A stretch of DNA of 64,000 nt from NCBI GenBank assembly GCA_030737875.1, contig CM060926.1, forward strand, positions 161,707,579 to 161,771,578. The letters run 5' to 3'. The notes below the pieces were generated by a model that saw only the letters and a list, made by a program, of their open reading frames with translations, made no database searches and was not told the origin of the DNA. This DNA comes from Allium sativum. Lineage: Eukaryota > Streptophyta > Magnoliopsida > Asparagales > Amaryllidaceae. Below are positions 59,713 through 64,000 of this stretch, piece after piece. The translations under genes and the position numbers were made by a program. Each line of letters opens with the position of its first letter. Positions within the stretch are counted from its first letter, which is position 1.

Positions 59713-60170
59713 CAAGCTTTCGTCTGGGACGAAAAGTGTGAAAATGCATTCAAGAGTCTAAAGAAAAAGTTGACATGTGCACTAGTGTTAGTCATTCCTA
59801 AGGGGAATGAAGAGATGACAGTATATACAGATGCATGTGGTACCGGACTAGGTGCTGTACTGATGCAAGGAGGTAGGGTTGTAGCTTATGCGAGTCGGCT
59901 ATTGAAACCGCACGAGAGAAGATACCCTACCCATGGTTTGGAATTACCAGCGATCATATTCGCGTTGAAAATGTGGAGACATTATCTCTTGGGAGAAAGA
60001 TTCGAGTTGTTTACGATCATAAATCGTTAAAGTATCTTTTCTCTCAGAAGGATCTAAATCTCCGATAGCAAAGGTGGTTAGAATTCTTGGCTTCATATGA
60101 TTTCGATATCGCATACACACCCGGAAAGGGAAATGCGGTAGCTGATGCATTGAGTAGGAGGCATGCTAGT
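59713..60170 (+). pseudogene. pol: pol: RNase H region, broken
   Basis: RNase H removes RNA from the hybrid. The [14 protein letters not shown] motif (about 59826-59870) and [12 protein letters not shown] are visible. The frame is lost at about 60020 and a TAG lies at 60066-60068. The connection to integrase (FDIAYTPGKGNAVADALSRR) is then read in another frame. Confidence 0.88.
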
Positions 60171-61440
60171 TTAGGGGCTATGTTTCTTGAGTGGAAGAAA
60201 CTAGAGTACATCGTTGGGTATGATTTCAGACCAAAGTGCGAATTGGATCCAGAAATGTTAGCAAATTTGACGATCAGACCCACTTTGATTGAGCGGATTG
60301 GTTCCAGTCAGAGGGACGATCCTAATCTATTGGAAATCATCTCCAAGTTAGAGATGGGCATCGATGAGGAGATGAATGAGTTCGGGCTTGATCGAGATGG
60401 ATGGCTTAGAAAGAATGGAAGACTTGTTGTGCCCAATGTCAATGGATTGAGAGATGAAGTGCTTGGAGAATGTCATCACTCAAAACTGACTATACACCCT
60501 GGTGGTAACAAGATGTATCGAGACATGAAGCAAACCTACTACTGGGAAGGAATGAAAAGAGACGTTGGGAAGTCTATATCCAAGTGCATGAATTGCCAGC
60601 TAGTTAAAGCTGAGCAAAAGAAGCCTAGTGGCTTGTTACAACCATTAAAGTTCCAGAATGGAAATGGGAACAAGTCTCAATGGATTTCATTGATGGTTTA
60701 CCAAGGACTAAATCAGACCATTATAGTATTTGGATAATCGTAGATCGATTGACTAAGAGTGCAAGGTTTATACCCGTCAAGTCAAACAGAACGGCAGCTA
60801 AGTTAGTAGAATTGTATATGAAGTGGGTAGTGAGATTTCATGGAGTACCTAAAAGCATTGTGAGTGACCGAGACCCGTTGTTTACTAGTGGGTTTTGGAA
60901 GAACTTACAAGAGGCTTTAGGATCAGAATTACATCTCAGTACCGCGTATCATCCTCAAACCGACGGACAGACAGAGAGGGTGAATCGAGTGTTAGAAGAT
61001 CTTTTGGGAGCTTGTGTATTGGATTTTGGTGGATCATGGGATGACCATTTGCATCTAGTAGAGTTTGCATATAATAACAGTTATCAATCCAGTATTCGTA
61101 TGGCTCCATTTGAAGCTTTGTACGGAAGACCGTGCAACTCACCGTCATGTTGGTTAGGAACTGGTGAGAAGTTTGTGCTTGGACCAGATGTGATAAGAGA
61201 AACCTCAGATAATATTAAGGTAATCCAATAGCGAATGAAGGCTGCTCAAGATAGATAGAAGAGTTATGCTGATAAGAGGAGAAGAGATCTAAAATTCTCC
61301 ATTGGCGACTTGGTGTTTGTCAAGATTTCTCCTTTAAAGAGCGTGATTCGATTTGGCAGGAGAGGCAAGTTAGCACCAAGATTTGTTAGACCATTCCCAA
61401 TTCTCTAGCAAGTTGATAATTTAGCATATAAAGTTGAGTT
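60171..61440 (+). pseudogene. pol: pol: integrase, broken
   Basis: Integrase inserts the DNA copy. The HHCC zinc finger is at about 60470-60600 (CHHSKLTIHPGG ... CMNCQ). A frameshift follows near 60670-60735. The core has the D,D35E residues: FIDGLP (about 60686), SDRDPLF (about 60866) and TDGQTERVNR (about 60960-60990). In-frame stops at 61229, about 61256 and about 61406 break the C-terminal domain (GDLVFVKISPLK). Confidence 0.9.
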
Positions 61441-61718
61441 GCCAGACAAGATGGCGGGAGTTCATAACGTATTTCATGTTTCCCAGTTAAGGAAATTCGT
61501 GCACGACCCCGATGTGGCTATTTCACCTGATCAGTTGGATGATATCGAAGTAGAACCCGATGCGGTTGGGAACCGCAAGCCGATTCGTATTGTCGAGCAC
61601 GATACGAAGGAAAGCGGTGAATCTAGTCAAAGTTCAGTGGGGCGAGAATGAGAATGACTGTACTTGGGAGACAAAGGAGAGCATTAGGAAGACGTATCCA
61701 GAACTCTTTGCCTGGTAA
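61441..61718 (+). pseudogene. pol: pol C-terminus with chromodomain remnant
   Basis: NVFHVSQLRKFVHDP is the conserved end of plant gypsy integrase. After a frame change near 61630, VQWGENENDCTWETKESI and RKTYPELFAW then TAA (61716-61718) match the tail of the chromodomain found in chromoviruses, which directs integration towards marked chromatin. This places Element III in the chromovirus branch, most like Tekay/Del; the clade call is from motif memory. Confidence 0.85.
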
Positions 61719-61861
61719 GATTTTAATTGCGACTTAGTTTTCCGCATGCTAGGATAGACTTGTTTGTTGTTTTGTATGTTTGATTGTTGTGAATGGTTGG
61801 TAGGCAATGCAAGATCCTTTGCTTGTTTCTTAGTTAAGGAATTTCGGGGGCGAAATTTCTT

Positions 61862-61872
61862 AAGGGGGGAGA
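61862..61872 (+). other. Polypurine tract of Element III
   Basis: AAGGGGGGAGA just before the 3' LTR, preceded by CGGGGGCGAAATTTCTT. Its context closely parallels Elements I and II (GGGGACGAAAAGTTTT then AAGTGGGGGAGA). Confidence 0.88.
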
Positions 61873-61873
61873 A

Positions 61874-64000
61874 TGTAACGACCCGCATTCTACACATCGA
61901 AGGATCGTAGAATATTTATTTCTTTCATATACGAAGTCGTATGGTCATGTAACTTTGGGAGACGACTATGTACCATGCTCATGATTTTTACCAATTTTTA
62001 AATGATCATTTTGCCCCTAGCTGATCTTGTTTCGGCCATAACTTTTGATTGGAAAGGAGTTTTTACCTGAAACCACTTTCATTAGATCCGGATGATGGTT
62101 TACCTTTCCGTAGAGTGATCATATGTGAAAAACGGACTTACCGTTTGGGAGATATGGCTGAAATAAGGTTTAGAAGGTGAAAAACTGCTTAACCGGGCCA
62201 AATGAGGTGATTAGTGAATGGGCCCATAACCCATTTCGGGATTGGGGTTATGGGGAGACTGAAATGAGTTAGGTTTTCATTTCATTTCAGTTTTCTAGCC
62301 GCCAGTTACCTCCTAGGAACCCTAACAATGGCCTCCACCTTCTAATTTCATCCCAAATCGCTTTTTAATCAAGTATTAGCCTAATCTTCACCAAATTAAG
62401 GAGAAATAGCACCAAGCAAGGTTGGAGCTGCTGTTAGACATTGGTATTCAGCCAAATCAGAGGAGTTTCAGTTCTGAAAGTTTTAATTGTGGCAAAGGTG
62501 AGTGATTAGCATTGTTTTTACACTAATTATAGTCAATTAGGGTGATTAGTGTTAATTAACGAAATTATGCATGTTAAAAATCTGGAAAAATGTTTAGAAA
62601 TTCTTAAATATTATTTTAAGCCTCTGTTAGAAGTTTGGGTTAATTTGGTTAAGTTTTGCTAATCCTATCATTAGATTTGCTTAAACATGCTTAAGGGGAA
62701 AACATGGGTTTGGGTATGTTTGATCCATTTTGACATATCAAATTGTTGTTTTGGTGTTTGTAGTCAATCCTATATGTTGCTATGACTATACGGCATGCTT
62801 TGTGATTGATTAGAACAGTTAGAATAGTCGAAAACGTCGTCGTATGGCGTAAAACAGTCGCTGGAAGAGTTGCAGGAAATGTACAGGGTTTCGGATCGGA
62901 TCAGATCGGATATGGGGCTCGGATCGGATAGGAGAACCGGGCAAGGGATTTGATTCGGATCGGAACATGGCACTAAAGGAGGCTTGGCAAGAAGGAAGGC
63001 CATTTGCATAAGAGCTGGAGTTGGGTTCAGATAGGGAGCAAGGAAGGGGCTGCGGATCGGATCTGAGAAGAGAAGCTGGAGCAACGGATGGGATCGGGTT
63101 GTCATAACCGAACCGAACCGAAGATGGAGGACCGAACCGAACAGAGGTTAGACACTATACTTCTGAACCGTATCAAGAAAGTGTGACTGGACCGAACCGA
63201 TGAGGAATGGAGCACTGATCAAAGCGTGGGCTAGGACCACCGAACCGAACCGGGTTAGGAGTACCGAACCGAACCAGATATATACTTTTACTTCTATACG
63301 ACGACTCTTCTGAAGACCAGCTCCAATTCGACCAAAACCCGAGATGCAAAGGAAGTCCAAATAGGAAGTAGAACTCAAGATCTAGATGGGAACCATAGAG
63401 TTAACTTCATGAGTTGGGCTTTGTTGCGGGACGTGTGCTAAGGGGTTATCGTCGTCTATAGCTTTGACTCGCCACGGAAAGACGGATATTGGCTACGGAT
63501 CAGTGCAGTGAAGTTGTTATGACTTCATGGGGCAGAGTGATCGTAGCAAGGCTATGCGCCAGTGCAGTGGAGCAATCATGACTCCATGGGGCAGAGTGGA
63601 CATAGCAAAGTATTAGTGACTATGGATCAGTGCAGTGGTGTCGTTACGACGCCATGGGGCAGAGTGATCGTTGCAAGGAATTGGGTGGTCAAAGTGGTAG
63701 ATATCGTATGCTTTACGCACTGAGTGAGAGATGTGAGGATGGTTGCTATGATTGATTGTTTGCCATCACTATGTCATGCACACCCCTACCCCCGTAATCT
63801 TTACACCATATGTTAGTGGCACCCTAGAGTATTGTACAGTATGTAGTGCTAACTCTTTGGTTGCAGGTCCAGGTTCAGGTATGGTTTAGTATACCCATTA
63901 TCGTTTTGTTTTGATGCTTATCGCTCATACCAGACTCTTGTCTAACCCAGAGTTCTATGTCGCTTCTTATTACTCTGGGTGCTCTTAAGCGGGCAGACTA
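61874..64000 (+). repeat. Element III 3' LTR (cut by window end)
   Basis: Homologous to 54598-56760 with many scattered substitutions and a short deletion at about 61965. Roughly the last 400 bp and the right target duplication lie outside the window. Antisense frames (63105-62770 and 63378-63148) are the broken equivalent of the one in the 5' LTR. Confidence 0.92.

Larger units (their letters stand above)
54598..64000 (+). mobile_element. Element III: degenerate chromovirus (Ty3/gypsy, Tekay/Del-like)
   Basis: The 5' LTR 54598-57162 and 3' LTR from 61874 (running off the window) both start TGTAACGACCCGCATTCTAC. Primer site at 57165 and polypurine tract at about 61862. The order gag, protease, RT, RNase H, integrase, chromodomain is that of Ty3/gypsy chromoviruses. 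All reading frames are broken by frameshifts and stops and the RT catalytic pair is mutated, so this copy cannot encode function. The base before the LTR ends CTCCT (54593-54597), the presumed duplication; the right one is outside the window. The LTRs look more diverged from each other than those of Elements I and II, so it is probably the oldest of the three. Confidence 0.93.

Overview
This is a gene-poor, AT-rich stretch of a plant nuclear genome, probably a dicot, made mostly of nested and clustered LTR retrotransposons. The plant assignment rests on three things: long-terminal-repeat elements primed by initiator tRNA-Met, a chromodomain-bearing Ty3/gypsy polyprotein of Tekay/Del type, and an intron-containing pseudogene fragment that reads as the plant METTL14-type m6A methyltransferase subunit (MTB). 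No intact host protein-coding gene was found.

Layout. 1-348 is flank. 354-20753 is Element I, a non-autonomous LTR retrotransposon with giant LTRs (about 6.8 kb each) around an internal domain of only about 1.03 kb, flanked by the 5-bp target duplication CATGT. Its 5' LTR is interrupted by a 5.77-kb solo LTR of a diverged relative (5989-11758, duplication AACGT). 20759-36691 is older sequence: LTR-like debris (22.9-23.7 kb on plus; 26.3-29.6 kb on minus), a tRNA-like sequence, a degenerate 53-bp tandem array (31.4-31.9 kb), an unrecognised broken gene fragment (31.96-32.38 kb) and the MTB-like pseudogene (34.16-35.53 kb), itself split by a 506-bp insertion. 36697-50870 is Element II, a second complete member of the giant-LTR family (LTRs about 6.57 kb, internal 1.04 kb, duplication ATTTT). 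51350-54380 is a truncated, more distant relative. From 54598 to beyond the window end is Element III, a chromovirus with 2.57-kb LTRs and recognisable but multiply broken gag-pol.

The most interesting content is the giant-LTR family. It has no coding capacity, yet two copies keep a matching primer-binding site, polypurine tract, a chain of stem-loops in the short internal domain (one large hairpin keeps its pairing although its core sequence differs), and repeated RNA-like hairpins inside the LTRs. Exon/intron-like signals recur at matching places, including a splice-donor-like GTGAG embedded in an inverted repeat in five distinct LTR types. Sequence blocks have changed place between copies: one block sits at different LTR positions in Elements I and II, and another is internal in I and II but within the LTR of the solo copy. 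Element III has a similar polypurine tract and the same primer type, so chromoviruses of that kind are plausible suppliers of proteins in trans, although the copy here is dead.

All similarity statements come from reading the sequence by eye. Percentages are rough counts over short stretches.
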